From NCBI GenBank assembly GCA_001692895.1, contig KV748182.1:805339-869338 (forward strand): a stretch of 64,000 nt of DNA, read 5' to 3'. Below are positions 34,750 through 47,243 of the stretch, piece by piece. Each line of letters starts with the position of its first letter. Positions within the stretch are counted from its first letter, which is position 1. The translations under genes were made by a program, and so were the position numbers. The notes under the pieces are model-generated. The model ran no database searches. It was not told the DNA's origin and was given only the letters and a program-made list of their open reading frames with translations. Origin of the DNA: Cenococcum geophilum 1.58. Its lineage: Eukaryota > Ascomycota > Dothideomycetes > Gloniales > Gloniaceae.

Positions 34750-36467
34750 TATCTTTTAAGAAGCTCCTAATTTATTCGCTTGAGAATTGTATTATTAGCT
34801 ACCGTACTTAATATAAACTGCTGAATATTATACACAGCTTAAGAATGTAGGGGTAATGCACCTTATAAGAGCTACCTAAATATCTTTGTAAGTCTCTCCT
34901 CTGCGGAAGGAGACACGGGTATATTAAATTTGTGGCTATTCTTGTCTATAAAGCTTATATAGGAAGGAGTTATTAGCCAAATCTTTTCTAAAATAATTAA
35001 AGGATCGAATGGTAGAAGGCTAGTTACCCGCCATACGCTTACTATATTAGTTAGTAATATAGCTTTATTTTATACGGCTTAGTAATACTTAAGGAACTTA
35101 GGCTTAGTAATATTAATAGCTCTATAGAAGGCGAAGTTATAGAGGTGCTTTTAATAGGCTTTTAATAAGGGGCTGAATATACCAACATTAAGGGGTTAAA
35201 GTAGGTGTGTTAAATAAGGTAGTAGATAGAAAGGGATAATCTTATAAGCTTCGCAATACTTAATAAACTACATTAATACGTGGCTCTCGTATCCGTTAAA
35301 AATTAATAAGTAATAGATTCCTTAAAGGCGTAGCTCTGTATATTAGTTAAAGTGTTTTAACTAATTAACTACAATATCCGAATTTGTCCAGCCCGAATCG
35401 CTTACTTAAATTACTGTCTTGCGATTAAGTCCAGGTAATATCTAAAATCGTTACATTTACTTCCCCTAAAAGATAAGGTAGGGAGATAATCAATATTAAC
35501 CTCCTAATTAACTTCCCAATTGACCTCCTAGTTGACCTCCTAGTTAGCCTCCTAATTGATCTCCTAATTGACCTCCTAATTGACCTCCTAGTTGACCTCC
35601 TAGTTAACCTCCTAGTTGACCTCCTAGTTAATCTCTTAGTTAACCTCCTAGTTAACCTTCTAATTGACCTCCTAATTGACCTCCTAATTGACCTCCTAAT
35701 TGACTTCCTAATATACACTTAATAATAGACACCTAATTGCGATTGCCCGGCTCTATAATAAAGGCTTAAGCCTTTAATTAAGGAATAAGCACCTTAACCT
35801 TATCGCCTAACCCTATTATAATTCCTTTCTTATCTATATTATATTAATCGCTTAGGGGGAATTGCGTACTTAGTAATAGTAGCCTTATAAAGATTAAACC
35901 ACTCTTTAATAATCTCTAGATCCTTAGTATCCTTTTACTTTTAATTAAGGCCTTAGGCGAATTAAGCTTTAAGCTCTGGGTATTAGGTAAGAAAGTTTTT
36001 ATATTAGTATTGGCTAAGCTCTAGAGGACGCTTCTTTATAGTAAGGATACTTTTAGCTATAGATTTAAGGTGTTAAATTTAAGGTGGCCAACCCTAGGCT
36101 CCTATTATATTAATATATTTAACTAGGGAGTCCTCCTTAATAACTAAGAGCTTTTAAAGCTTTTAGTAATACTCCTTGCTTAACTGGCGGCCGTTATAAC
36201 AATAGTAAATAAAAGAAGGCGATAAACCGTATATTTGGGCAAGCAAACGGCCAGATTAATTAGGATTGGCTTTTAATAATTAAAGAATAATTTGTATTCG
36301 ATCTTCTTGGTTAAGCAACAGCAATTAGGGGGTAGTAGAGGATATAGTAGTGGTGTAGTTAAGGAGTATTTTGATGTTTTGATTTGATTTTCGTGGAGGC
36401 CTATACACTGTCTTAAGTGGGTAGCTATCTCGTTTAGGTTAATCCTTATCGCGATAAGTCTTGGCAT
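34750..36467 (-). pseudogene. Pogo-like DDE transposase with in-frame minisatellite
   Basis: Minus strand. The readable core is GIIIGLGDKVKVLI, YLIFxGK, VSDSGWTNSDIVVN, LLIFNGYESHVLM (family form LLLDGHxSH, Asp read as Asn), LLPYLTHLL.PLNVGIFSPL and RVTSLLPFDP, the pogo/DDE_1 order. The N-terminal part to 36467 is open from a possible ATG (MPRLIAIRINLNEIATHLRQ) but its DNA-binding domains were not recognised. A 219-bp tandem array (35494-35712) interrupts the core in frame, between the first acidic motif and YLIFxGK. Element termini were not found. This transposase differs from the one at 14720-16017. Confidence 0.75.
35494..35712 (-). repeat. 12-bp minisatellite inside the pogo-like transposase
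   Basis: About 18 copies of a 12-bp unit; plus strand AATTGACCTCCT or AGTTGACCTCCT. In the transposase frame each unit encodes Q-L-G-G. Other frames give R-R-S-I type repeats, which produce a spurious open frame. Units differ by C/T and A/G exchanges, as expected from RIP after expansion. Confidence 0.9.
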
Positions 36468-36479
36468 ACCCCAAATAAA

Positions 36480-39050
36480 TTTTCAGCTGCCTTCTTCCTA
36501 TTGTATAGTAACCGTTTAGGCGCGGACGGTCGGAGCGCCAATCCCAAAATGGCTTAGTATACGCGAGGTCTTGGCGCCTAAGATAACTTCACTCTTAATT
36601 GACTACGTCGACCTTTAATACCCTATTGCTTAATTAATAAGTGAATATCTAGTAAGCTAGAGCTTTATATTAGCTATATACGTTATAAACTAACTTATAT
36701 ACTAGATTTTCAATTTAATAGCTCTTATAGAGTATTTAACATGCCTCCTAAGTAAGTAATTTTAAGTCATATAATTTTTATATATTTTTAGAAAAAAAAG
36801 GCCTTTAAAACTATATTTTTGAATTAATAGAGATCTATTTTTTCTTTTCTTAGTTTTATATTATATTGCTTACTAGTTTCTTAGTTATTTTAATATATTG
36901 GCTTTAAATTAACAATTTAAATTTTCAAATTTTTTTAGGAAATTTGTTTCTCGGTTTTATATTATACCGCTTACCAATTCCTTAGTTATTCTAATATATT
37001 AGCTTTAAATTAACGTTTCCAATTTTTAAAACTTTTTAGGAAATTTGTTTCTCGGTTTTCTACCCTATTAATTACTTAATTATTGGATTTTCCGACATCC
37101 TAGGCTTCCTTTCTTACTAGGAAGAATTATTTAATATACAGCCTATTACTTTATTTACTAATATTTTTTCTTATTTTTTCCAAAAATTATTTTAAATTTT
37201 GAGTATTAGATCTGCTAGTACTGCTATAATTACTGCTGCTAATAAGGCAGTATATAAAAAAAGATAGTTATTAAGAAAGCCCTTAAAGGTATATTTTTTT
37301 CTTAGTGGCTTTAAGAATATACTAATTCTATCTAGGAGCAATAAGATAAAGACCTTAAGGAGAAGTTAAGGTAAGAAAGATTACATTTTTTCTTAGTTTT
37401 TTTAATATTTTAAAGCTGGCTTCTAAGGATATAAGGACGTAGATCCTAGATGCTATACTTATTACGTTTAAAATATAGTAAGTTTTTCGCTATTTTTTAG
37501 ATAAAAAATAACTAATTTAACATTTTTTAGCGTATGCCTAAAAAGGCGATTAATAGTACTAAGGAACGTAATATACTTCCTTACGGCTATAACTATAAAG
37601 TATATTATTAAAAATTCTAATAATAGTAATATAATTTCTTACTTTACCTAGGAATCTATTCTAGAGCTCTAGTATATAAAAAAAGGGCTTTAGAAGGTAA
37701 GAAATCTAGTTTATTTCTTATATATTTTAATAAAACCAACTTTTTTTTAGGGAAATTCTAACCTTAATAAAAATAAGAGAATGCCTAAGGCCTTTGGCAG
37801 ATATAGATCTTACCTTCTTTCCTTTTTTAAGATTTTTTTTAGTGTTTTCTTAGTTAATAAGGTATTTAATTCTCGTTTTTTCCGATATATTTTATTTTTT
37901 AAGTAAAATTAACTAACTTCTCGGATTTTTTAATAAGATGCTTAATATTAACGGTGCGCGCGTTACTACCTTAAAGAAGGTTTTAAAAATTAAGTCTAAG
38001 GGTGGTCTTTAACTAGGTACGTAAAATAGCTTATTTTTTTTAGAATTTACTAATAAATCTTATTAGCTCCTTATAAATTTCTAAAAGATTCTAATTCCGA
38101 TTAGTAGCTTAATATTCTTAGTTATACTAAGAATATAGGGTTTTTTTGTCTTTTTGGTTAATTATATATTGCCTTAGTTTATTTTAAGGAGAATATTTTA
38201 GATTTTCTAAGATTTCTAGAGGATTTTTCTATATAATCTGCAAAATAGAGTTTCTTTCTCTAGCGTTGGAGGTTATTAAGAATTTTAATAACCTTTTTTA
38301 TTTCCTTAGATATTCTAATAAACCTCTCTAATTTATAGCACTTATATAGGATTATAGTACCTAAATAGTCTTTTAAAATTTAGAGAATTACTTAATAAAA
38401 AGTCTTAAATTTCTTTAAATAACTTTTATTTATATAAAGCTATAGTAATTAAATACAAGTAATAGGGTTATAATATTTTAGAATATTAAAATTCTACTAA
38501 ATACCTAATTATAGGTAAATTATTATTATATAGTATTATATAGTATTAGAATATTATTAGAATAGTATTAAACTTTATTTTTAGGTAAAAAAAAAGGCTT
38601 TATATTAATGTTGTATAGCATTTTGGAAGCTAATTACTTATTAATTAACCTTAAAATATCTTTATTTAGTATTATATTACAACTTAATCTATTTAGCTCT
38701 TTTTTATCCTCTACTTATATAGACTATATAATAACCTATTAAGAATTATTTCTAAGGCCCTTATAGTATCTTATAAAGTAATAGTATAAGCCTATATAGC
38801 TATAGTAAAAGAGTTCTTTTACTACTTTTAAAGCTACTATATAAACTTTTAATTTATTTTCTTAATAATATAATTATTTATAACTACTAACTCTAGCATA
38901 CTACTTAGTCTTTTTTACTATTACCTTAATNGTAATAAACTTACGATATAATTGCCTAATAAAGAAATCTTTAAAATAACCCTAATAGAGTTTATATAAG
39001 TTTAAAGAATTATAGAAACCCTTTCTGTTAATAATATATACCCTAATTTA
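36480..39050. other. Very AT-rich region, possible decayed multi-exon gene
   Basis: Long T-runs and frequent GTAAG..TTTTTAG pairs suggest short fungal introns. An example is ATGCCTCCTAAGTAAGTA at 36742 with TTTTTAG near 36790. Short readable pieces occur (MPKKAINSTKERNILPYGYN near 37535; NGARVTTLKKVLKIKSKGG near 37950), but I recognise no family and cannot join them. Part of it may be the 5' region of LINE-1. One ambiguous base at 38931. Confidence 0.3.
36847..37048 (+). repeat. 101-bp tandem duplication
   Basis: Two adjacent copies beginning TTCTTAGTTTTATATTATA and TTCTCGGTTTTATATTATA, each ending TTTTTTAGGAAATTTGT or similar. The start of a third copy follows. Differences are mainly T/C. 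Confidence 0.7.
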
Positions 39051-41805
39051 GTATTAGTAGAGATATATATAGTATTTTCTAGTATATAGCCCCTAAAGCT
39101 AGATTATAATAAATAAATAAGCCCCTAACCTTAATAACCTTAATTAAATAGCGCNCCCTTTAAGAANGNGTNCTATAAACTATANAAGCTATAAAATAAA
39201 CCTANTANNTACTATAGAAATAATCTCTTAATATAGATAAAGAGTATACTACTATATTCTCCTTCCTTACTACCATAATTATAACCCTTTAAGTAGCCTT
39301 TATTATATTAGCAGAGCTTATCTAAACTTAAGGAACTCAGAAATAATATACTATTAGCGCCTCTAAAGGGCCGTAATAATAGCTATAAAGAGTGGACCGG
39401 CATCTATAGGTTCGCTTTATATATATATATTACTACTACTATTCTTATAATGCCCTAAGCTATAAAATAAGTTACCTATAAACCTATAAAAGTATATAAG
39501 ATTATAATTTATATAGGCGACGTTACTAACTATAAGGAAACCTTAAAGTAGAATAGCTAAGCCTTAGTATATAAGCTTTAAGCTATAGAACCCCTAGATA
39601 CCTATAAAATATAAGGCTATAAAGAAGTTATAGAGTAGTAATATTAGGGTGTACGTTATAGATAAAGATATAAAAGATAGGTTACTATAAGAAATAGGGT
39701 AGATAAAGGTCCTAGGGCGCTCTACTATACTAGCTATACCGCTAGTACTAATAGAGGTCTACGTGGTACCTATAAGCCTTACTATTTAGGGCCTAGGGGT
39801 AAAGTAGATAATAGAGGATATTATAAAGTAGAATATACTATAGCGGGGCTTATAGTAGAAAGGCTAGCGTAGAAAGGGCTAAAAAGAGTCTAAATAGGAA
39901 AAAAGGCTAAATTGTCGCTTATTATAGGCGTATAGTTAGAGGAGATAGTAAATATACTATTTAATTAGGGCCCCTTCCTAGAAGGAGACTACTACCTAGT
40001 TATAAGGTATAAGACGACATTTCTAGTAATATAGTACTTTAAATATTAGGGCTTTAACTATATAGCTAAGAGCTATAGAAGAGAGGCTAGATATAGATAC
40101 TACGCTGGGTAATATAATACTAGCAAGTGTATAGAAGACCTAACTAAGAAGTATATTAACTATAAGATAGACTATAAAGTATAAAGTAGGGCATATAGCG
40201 TTAAGCAAATATAGTAAGAGAAGGCTATAGTAATTAGAGCCTTTACGCTAATATACTACGCTAGTATCTATAAAGCGCCTATAAGCGGATAGAAGTTATA
40301 ACTATAGTATAAGATTACTACTAAAGAGGCCCTATAATAAACTAAGAAAAGAAAGCTAAAGGAGATAGCTATATAGGAGAGTACTATATAGGTAGAGAAG
40401 GTCCCCTAATAGGTTAGCCGGCTATAGATTATTAAGAAGGAAAAAGGCTAAATAAAAACCCTTTAATTTAAGTCCTAGTAACTTAGGAGCCTCTATTAAA
40501 TATAAAGCTTAATATAAAAGTAGAAGTAGAAGCCTAGATTTAAAGAGAGGTATTTAAAGGCTTTAAAACTATATTATAAGGGAGTAAACAAACGCTAAAG
40601 GGTACTAACTTAGCGAACTTAGAGGGTAGTATAAATCTCTTATATTAGGATACCAAAAACTACTTATAATTATATAGTATAATACTAGTAATACTAGTAA
40701 TAGCGTACTACCCTACCTCCTATAGGAGGTAGAGTAGGTAGACCCCTAGCTAGATATACTAGCTATCTAGGAGCTATAGTAGAAGGATTAAGGAAATATA
40801 ATATATATTATAAAGTCTTACTACTTAGTATATACGGGAGTTAGTAATATAAGGGTCTATTTCTATATAAATAAGTAGGCGCCTATATACTACTTAATAG
40901 ATATATATATAATTAAGCTAGAGGGCCATAAGCGGACTATTTAAATTTATAATATTTATAACCCCTAATAGATAAATAGTAGCCTTTATATACTACTAAA
41001 ACTACTAAGAGCTAAAGAAGAATATATACTATTAGGATATTTTAATCTATACTACCCCTTTTAATAGGGTATAGTAGTAATAAGCGCCAATAATATGGCG
41101 GATAACCTTATCTATACTATAGCGGCAGCTAGCCTAAGCCTAGCTACTAAGGTAAATATAAAGATATAGGTAAATGGTATATTAAGGAGTACGCTAAATC
41201 TAGTATATATCTCCCCTTGGATTACTAATAGGCTCCTATGAAGTTAAAGGTAGAACTATTAGTATATAGAGTATAACTACTTTTTTATTACTATAGAAGT
41301 AGATATAGAGGCGCTAAAGGGGCCTTTACTACCTAGGAAACTGCTATAGAAGAAGGCTAATTAGAAGGTAGTATAGAGTAAGCTAAAAGGCTAGCTCTAG
41401 TCTTTATATAGTTTTCTATATAATATAAAAGACAAACTAGACGCGTTANTAGAGGCTATATACTAGGTAATTAAGAATACTATAGTAAAGATAGTACCTA
41501 GCGTATAGCCCTTACTATAAGCCTTTAAAGTGTAGTTAAAGGAATATATAGAGAAGATAAAGAAAACCTAATAAGTCTTCTAGGCGTAGAAGGCCTCTTA
41601 GTTAATACTTAACTAGATTAACTATAGAGTTATATATAATAAGAAGAAAATGGTAATATAGTAAGAGGCTAATAAACTATAGAGGTATACTATTAAGAAG
41701 TTAATAAAAGACCCTAAAGGAGTATAAAGAATAGTAAAATAGGCGTATATAGCGGATAGGAAGCTAAAGGCCCTACTATAGTTCCCTTTTATTAGTAGAC
41801 TAGGA
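39050..41805 (+). pseudogene. LINE-1, 5' part: ORF1 and endonuclease
   Basis: The 5' edge is not resolved. ORF1 has a cluster of zinc knuckles near 40045-40210, read as YWGFNYIAKSYR, YYAGxYNTSKCIEDL and YINYKIDYK. Several Cys codons are changed to Tyr. ORF2 starts with an apurinic-type endonuclease: RTIxIYNIYNP, LLGYFNLYYP and RSTLNLVYISPWITNRLL. Two-ORF layout with ORF1 knuckles and this endonuclease is typical of fungal Tad1-like LINEs. Gypsy-2 interrupts it after 41810. Ambiguous bases cluster at 39155-39210 and at 41450. Confidence 0.75.
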
Positions 41806-41810
41806 GAGAA

Positions 41811-42234
41811 TGTTACGAACGCTTTAAGTACAATATTACAACTACTAGGAGAGGAGTCGGAAGAAGCTAGTTAGTTAATTTAAGCACGGTCTAGGATGGA
41901 GCTAATAGAGCTATATAATGAGGAATAGTAACCAAAGTTATATAACGTAATCTATATAATCTATAGGATTTATATAATCCGTAATAGAGTAAATAGAGCA
42001 CACGTATATTACGTATAAGAAGGATTTTATAGAAGTACAGTTGTGTATTTAAGGACCCTTAGTCCCTACCTAGATAGTTCCTTCCTTATAGTAATTCTTA
42101 AAATACAATTAGAGTTAATCTATTGGGCAACTACTCCACTAGTTATTATTACGTTGTTAACTTTAATTTGCATTACCTATATACCTAGCCTATTAACGAG
42201 CCTATTGTAGTACTTACTATAAGGTTCCGTTATA
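41811..42234 (+). repeat. gypsy-2 5' LTR
   Basis: Starts TGTTACGAACGCTTTAAG, ends AAGGTTCCGTTATA. 424 bp, same length as the 3' copy. Differences are transitions; each copy carries some the other lacks. Confidence 0.92.
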
Positions 42235-42279
42235 CAATTACTACCTAATTACGGTATTAAATATAGAAAGTTAAACAAT

Positions 42280-45270
42280 ATGCCACCAAAAGCACCAGCC
42301 ACGACGCTATTGACGGCGGCAACTACTTTAAGGTTAGGTAACGACACCAGTATAGCAGACACTAACTTATAGTAACCTGTAACGGTTAGACAACTATAAG
42401 AGATAGTTAACTAGCTAACGGAAAATAATGCGATATTAGAAAATAGGATTAATAGAATAGGAGTAGTAAAGATTAAGTTACTATTAATTAAAAGATACTT
42501 AGGAGAAAGATTAAAACTTAAAGGATTCCTTACGCAAATATACTTTAAGGTTATGCAAGAAGGAGCCAAGCTACTAACACCTATAGATTAAATAGCATAT
42601 GCGGGATTATTCCTATTAGGAAGGGCACTTAAGTAGTTTAAGCCTTACCTTATAGAAATATAGGTGAATAGAATAACGACTACTAATTAAGAAGTACGGT
42701 TTATATTCGTAAGCTAGAAAGGGTTTACGGAGTAACTTATACAAATGTTTAGAGACCTAAAGGTAGTAACTATAGCGGAAAGAAAACTCTAAGACATTAT
42801 ATAACGAACTTTAATAATTAAGTATATAACGTAGTTCTAGACGTTAGTAATATAAGTAGAGTGGAATAATAAGGCGCTTATAGTATAGTATAAGTAAGAA
42901 CTTAAGGCTAAAGTCTAGGATGTAATTATCTTAATAGAAGATGCGGATACCCTAAGAGAGCTAATAGATTAAGCGATTAAGATTAATAATTGGATCTACC
43001 AAAGGGAATAGGCTAAGAGAGGTTAGAATAGAGTTCTATAGTTATATAAAAACGCAAAGTACGCAACGACTAAAGCTAAGTTAGAAACTATGGTATAGCG
43101 TAAAGCTAATAAACCTAAGCGGTACTAAAGAAGCCTATAAGAAATGGAGTAAGAAACTATAGAAACCTAGAGGTTAAGAATTTAGTAATTATAGGACTAA
43201 GAAGTAGAGGCTAAATTAGGGATCTTAGTAGCAGAAGACGTTTAGGCGGACTCTATAGCAAAATCAGTAGTTTAAAAAGGGAGTTTATATAAATTGCGAG
43301 AAATAAGGTCACTTCGCGAGGGATTATAAAGATAGTTAGAGATACTATGTAATAAAGGAAACCAGACTAATAGTGGAAGACATATACGTATAGAGGGATA
43401 ATAGTGTACTGCAAGGAATAAAAGAATATTTAATTAGGAGTTTCGCGTTTTATTATAATAACGTATATTAGATTTATAAAAACGCTAAGTATAGCGCGAG
43501 CTATTGGCTATAGGAGTTAATACTTATAAAGTATAGAGGAACTAACGAACCAGTTTGTAGATTGGATATTAAGGACGATAAATTTAATAAAGGCGGCTTA
43601 CTAGGAGTATGTAGACCTTAGAGATGTTATATAAGAGGTAAAGGATAATTCCACTATAGAATAGGGAACATTAGTAGGGATTAAGACCCCGCTAGACATA
43701 ATGTCTATCGCTTTGTAAGACGTAAGAGAAGTAGAATAGCAAACTACTTCGGCACTTAATAAAGGCAAAAGGCCAAAGGCTTAAGATTCTTAAGATAAAA
43801 TAAAAGACGACTAAGACTCTTAAGATGAGATAAGGTAAGCTTAAGGACCTATAATAAATAGAAACTAATAGAGTAGAGCAGTAGCTTAGTTTAAAGATAT
43901 ATAAATAAGCTCGGGATAGAGTTTCCTATAAGCATAAGACTTTTAAGATAAGATAAGTAAGATTTAAGACTCTTAAGACGAGATAAGAATACCTAAGCCT
44001 AGTTAGACTAAGGTAGGAGTAAAGCTTAAGACAGAAGCAAGCTTAGAATTAAAGAATCTAAGGGACTAAGAATTTAGAGAATAAATAAGGACACCCATAA
44101 GTAAGAGGTAAGGAGCTTCTTTATAGGTTAGAGAATCTGTAGTATAAACAGTAGTTAGACTAGGAGACAGATATATAGACCTAGAGGACTTACTAGGGGA
44201 ATACAGTATTTAGCCTAAGGATTAAAAAACTAATACCAAGATTAAGAAGTAGGAAGACTTTAAGGATCCACTTATAAGACGCGAAAGAAAAGAAACCATA
44301 AAGGAATTTAGGGCAAGAATTACCTTATAGTAAGATTAGAAACTAGATAAGAGATCTAGTATATTAGGACGTATAAGAGATAGAGCACTAGTATAAAGAA
44401 TTACTAATAGGCCTAGGACGGGCACACTAAAAGCTAAGTAGCTTACTAAACTAGAGCAAGAAGAGGATCTAGGAATCCTAATTAAGTTTAAGGAATAATA
44501 TACTAAAGGCTGTTATAATATAGTAATAAGAAGATACTTCTTTACGGATAAGCCGTATATACTTAAAGGGTTATACTAAAAGTGGTATAGATAAAGACAT
44601 AACGACGAGTGGAAAAATTTCTATATATAGTTAGATAAAAAAGTTGTCCAAGACCACCTAATTATAGAAAAAGCTATAAGTTATATTAAAGGAGCCTTAA
44701 TTATAATATTAAAAGATCTAAAGGAGCAATTAGAGGACTAGAGAAGTGAGAGGCAAATTATAATACCTATAAATAAAGTTGCAACGCTTAAATTAATACG
44801 AGAAAGATTTAAACTTAGGGATAAAGACGAGCTAAGAGTTAACCTAAAACACCTAGCATACTATATATTAGCATAGATCGCATATATAGACGATATATAT
44901 AACATATATAGAGCACTAAAAGATAAGAACCGAAAGTACCTAAAGAGGATGTATTAGTTATTAGATAAGGCGAAATATAGAAACGCTAAGTATATATATA
45001 GTTAGCACCTAGTAGAAGTATAAAGCTAAGGGGACTTAATACTTTAACTAGGAAGATTCCTTACGGAAGAATACCTAGACGGATAATAGTGGTAGGAATA
45101 CCTAGAAAATACGTGTTTATAATACATTAAAGATAAAAAGCGAACTAAGTATTAGCTAAAGAGGGACTAAGTATAAATAGGATTAAGCAGCCAATAGTTA
45201 GGAAAAGTAGAGGCCTATAGGACCAGAGGGAACCAGTAGTAGAGCCTTAAACCCTTAAAGGAATTTAAGG
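42280..45270 (+). pseudogene. gypsy-2 gag and linker
   Basis: Starts ATG 42280, 46 bp past the LTR (MPPKAPATTLLTAATTLR). The gag body is readable (RYLGERLKLKGFLTQIYF, AYAGLFLLGRALK). A damaged zinc knuckle lies near 43290: NCEK.GHFARDY, with outer Cys changed to Tyr. After it come about 1.8 kb of charged, poorly conserved sequence with repeated words AAGACTCTTAAGA near 43780-44000. RIP stops are frequent. Confidence 0.75.
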
Positions 45271-46211
45271 ACGACACCTAAATTTATAAGTTAAGTAGTA
45301 AGATTAACAGTTTAAGGTATTAATAGATAGTAGAGCAATAAGGAACCACATCTTACTAACAGTAGTTAAGAAAATAGGATTACCGCATAGATAAAGGGAG
45401 CAACCTTACCTATTAATAACAATTTTAGGAGATCCGATAGCCTACGGAGGAGGCATTATTAACCTTAAAATAGGACCTATTTAGCTAACTATTAAAGGGA
45501 GATAAATTAAGACGTCTTTTAATATATTACTATTAGGGAATAATAAGGTAGTACTAGGGATGCCTTAGTTATAGGAATACAATCTAAAGATCGATTAAGT
45601 TATAGGTTAGGTCAATATTAAAAATACTTAACGCCGTAAAATACAACAATAAGCTAAGTTAGTATAGTATTAAGTAGAAGCAACCTATAAAGAAACGGAA
45701 AAAGGATTAAGCTATATACTAAAGAGATACCATAAGTATAGCAAGAAACTATAGTCACCAGAAAGTAAAAAGCTATTAAAGTATACAGTATAGGACTATA
45801 AGATAGAATTGGAACTGGGAATAAGTTTAAAGTTCTTTCCAATCTATAAGNTNACTAAAGANGNNNNNAGAGCACTNAAAGAGTTTNTNTAGGAAAACCT
45901 ANAAAAGGGATATATTAGACNATTNTAGTTATTANCNGNNTATCTAGTACTATTTATACTAAAGAAGAATAGTAAACTAAGGCTATGTATTAACTATAGA
46001 TAGTTAAACAGCATTACTAGGAAGGATAGGTATCCTTTACCCTTAATTAGCGAAATCTAAGATAGGATAGGCAATGCGCAAATTTTTATAAAAATAGATC
46101 TAAGATGGGCGTACTATTAGATTAGGATTAAGGAAGGCAATAAATAAAAGGCAGCCTTTAGGTTAAAGGAAGGACTATATAAACTATTAGTTATATAATT
46201 CGGGCTTATAA
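45271..46211 (+). pseudogene. gypsy-2 protease and N-terminal reverse transcriptase
   Basis: The protease is read near 45325 as IDSRAIRNHILL (expected DSGA). Reverse transcriptase reads KGYI, then LRLCINYRxLNSITRKDRYP, LISEI and FRLKEGLYKLLVI, then breaks at the family A insertion inside the FGLxNAPA motif. About twenty ambiguous bases lie at 45851-45940, in the most conserved stretch. Confidence 0.82.
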
Positions 46212-47232
46212 TAATAATAATAATAATTCTTTGATTAACGTCTGATATAGATGCTATTTAGCCCCATACAGACTACTCCGTATATAAGGGAAAAGTAATA
46301 TTAACGGGAAAAAACCCTTGCTGCTAGGGGGGAGGAAAAACCCTATAAGCCACCTTAGTAGGATGAAAAACCCCAATTTGCCATGTCCGTCCGTAGCGGC
46401 GGCCCTACGGGTCTACGGCTACGTCCTGTCCTCCTTAGATGTTTGAACTCCTTAGGAACTACTGCTTCCTTCTCTAGCTTACCCTAGCTAGGGTTTACTA
46501 CGTCCTAGCTAGGCCTTGCTAATTGATTGCCGTACTACTGTTTCCCATATCTTGGCCATCCCCTATATGCTATTTCTTGTCTAACTATTACTATATACGC
46601 CATGCCTTCCCCCCCCTAGGGCCTATTAAAGGCGTAAGGGGGATTTATCCGTTCTAACCACCGTAATACTAATAAGCGAGCGGGATATTGTGTTATATTT
46701 GGGTATTTTTTATGCCTAGGCCCTAGCTAGGCCCTTTCTAAGGATCACCACTCCGTTAAAAGAAGACAGGGAAAACCGTGGGTTGCAATCCAGGCTGCTA
46801 GGTAGTATTTGGTAGAAAAAACGGTAAGTGACCGCATGCTCCGCGGGCGATCGCCCTAGGGGTTAGGAGGGGCCGTATATTTGCTTATTCGTCTGCTTAT
46901 TCATTTGCGATTACTCGTTTATTAATATAAGAGGTCGTTAATGCTTTCTATTGGGGGTCGGGGGATGCTATTAAATGCTGTATATCTACATTGGATTATA
47001 TAGGTGCCTTAATAGAAGAATAGCGTAGCTGAATTGTAGAGGGCCACAGTAGTGGTTTTCGAGATCTCACTATCTGAAAAATTTTCACTACCGCCTATAA
47101 CGCTCATAACCACGACCACTAGGTCCTATCGCACGCTATACAACGTCTCTGCGTTGGCTCTGAGTCTGAACTTCGAAGACCTAGGTTCGTAGCCGTCACC
47201 ACATACAGGTGCAGAGTCCGTTTTCGACGGCC
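46212..47232 (-). mobile_element. Family A element, copy 2, inside gypsy-2 reverse transcriptase
   Basis: 1021 bp, complement-strand match to 12014-13028. The flanking duplication CGGGCTTATAA is 11 bp and perfect (46201-46211 and 47233-47243). At its left edge is the 3' tail, an (AAT)n run next to TTCTTTGATTAACGTCTG. It splits the gypsy frame between FGL and APASFQ-type codons, so the insertion site is certain. It is less RIP-mutated than the surrounding gypsy. Alternatives considered: LTR element (no terminal repeats) and DNA transposon (no inverted repeats). Confidence 0.78.
46827..46877 (-). repeat. 51-bp invariant core of family A
   Basis: Identical, base for base, to the complement of 12361-12411. 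It contains the perfect palindrome GGGCGATCGCCC and the word GCATGC, keeping CpA and TpG. The flanking sequence of the two copies differs by many substitutions and indels. Confidence 0.8.
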
Positions 47233-47243
47233 CGGGCTTATAA

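Noticed and set aside
35425..35718. Open frame encoding R-R-S-I/L-T repeats
   Set aside because: It is a by-product of the 12-bp minisatellite; the surrounding transposase uses another frame, in which the unit reads Q-L-G-G.
36480..39050. Starship captain (DUF3435) or other tyrosine recombinase gene
   Set aside because: I looked for a recombinase pattern because of the large nested block, but no R-H-R-Y arrangement or related motif could be read.
46212..47232. Family A as an LTR or a Mutator-type DNA element
   Set aside because: No inverted or direct terminal repeats are seen, and duplication lengths vary (11 and 13 bp; 12 and 16 bp in family B).
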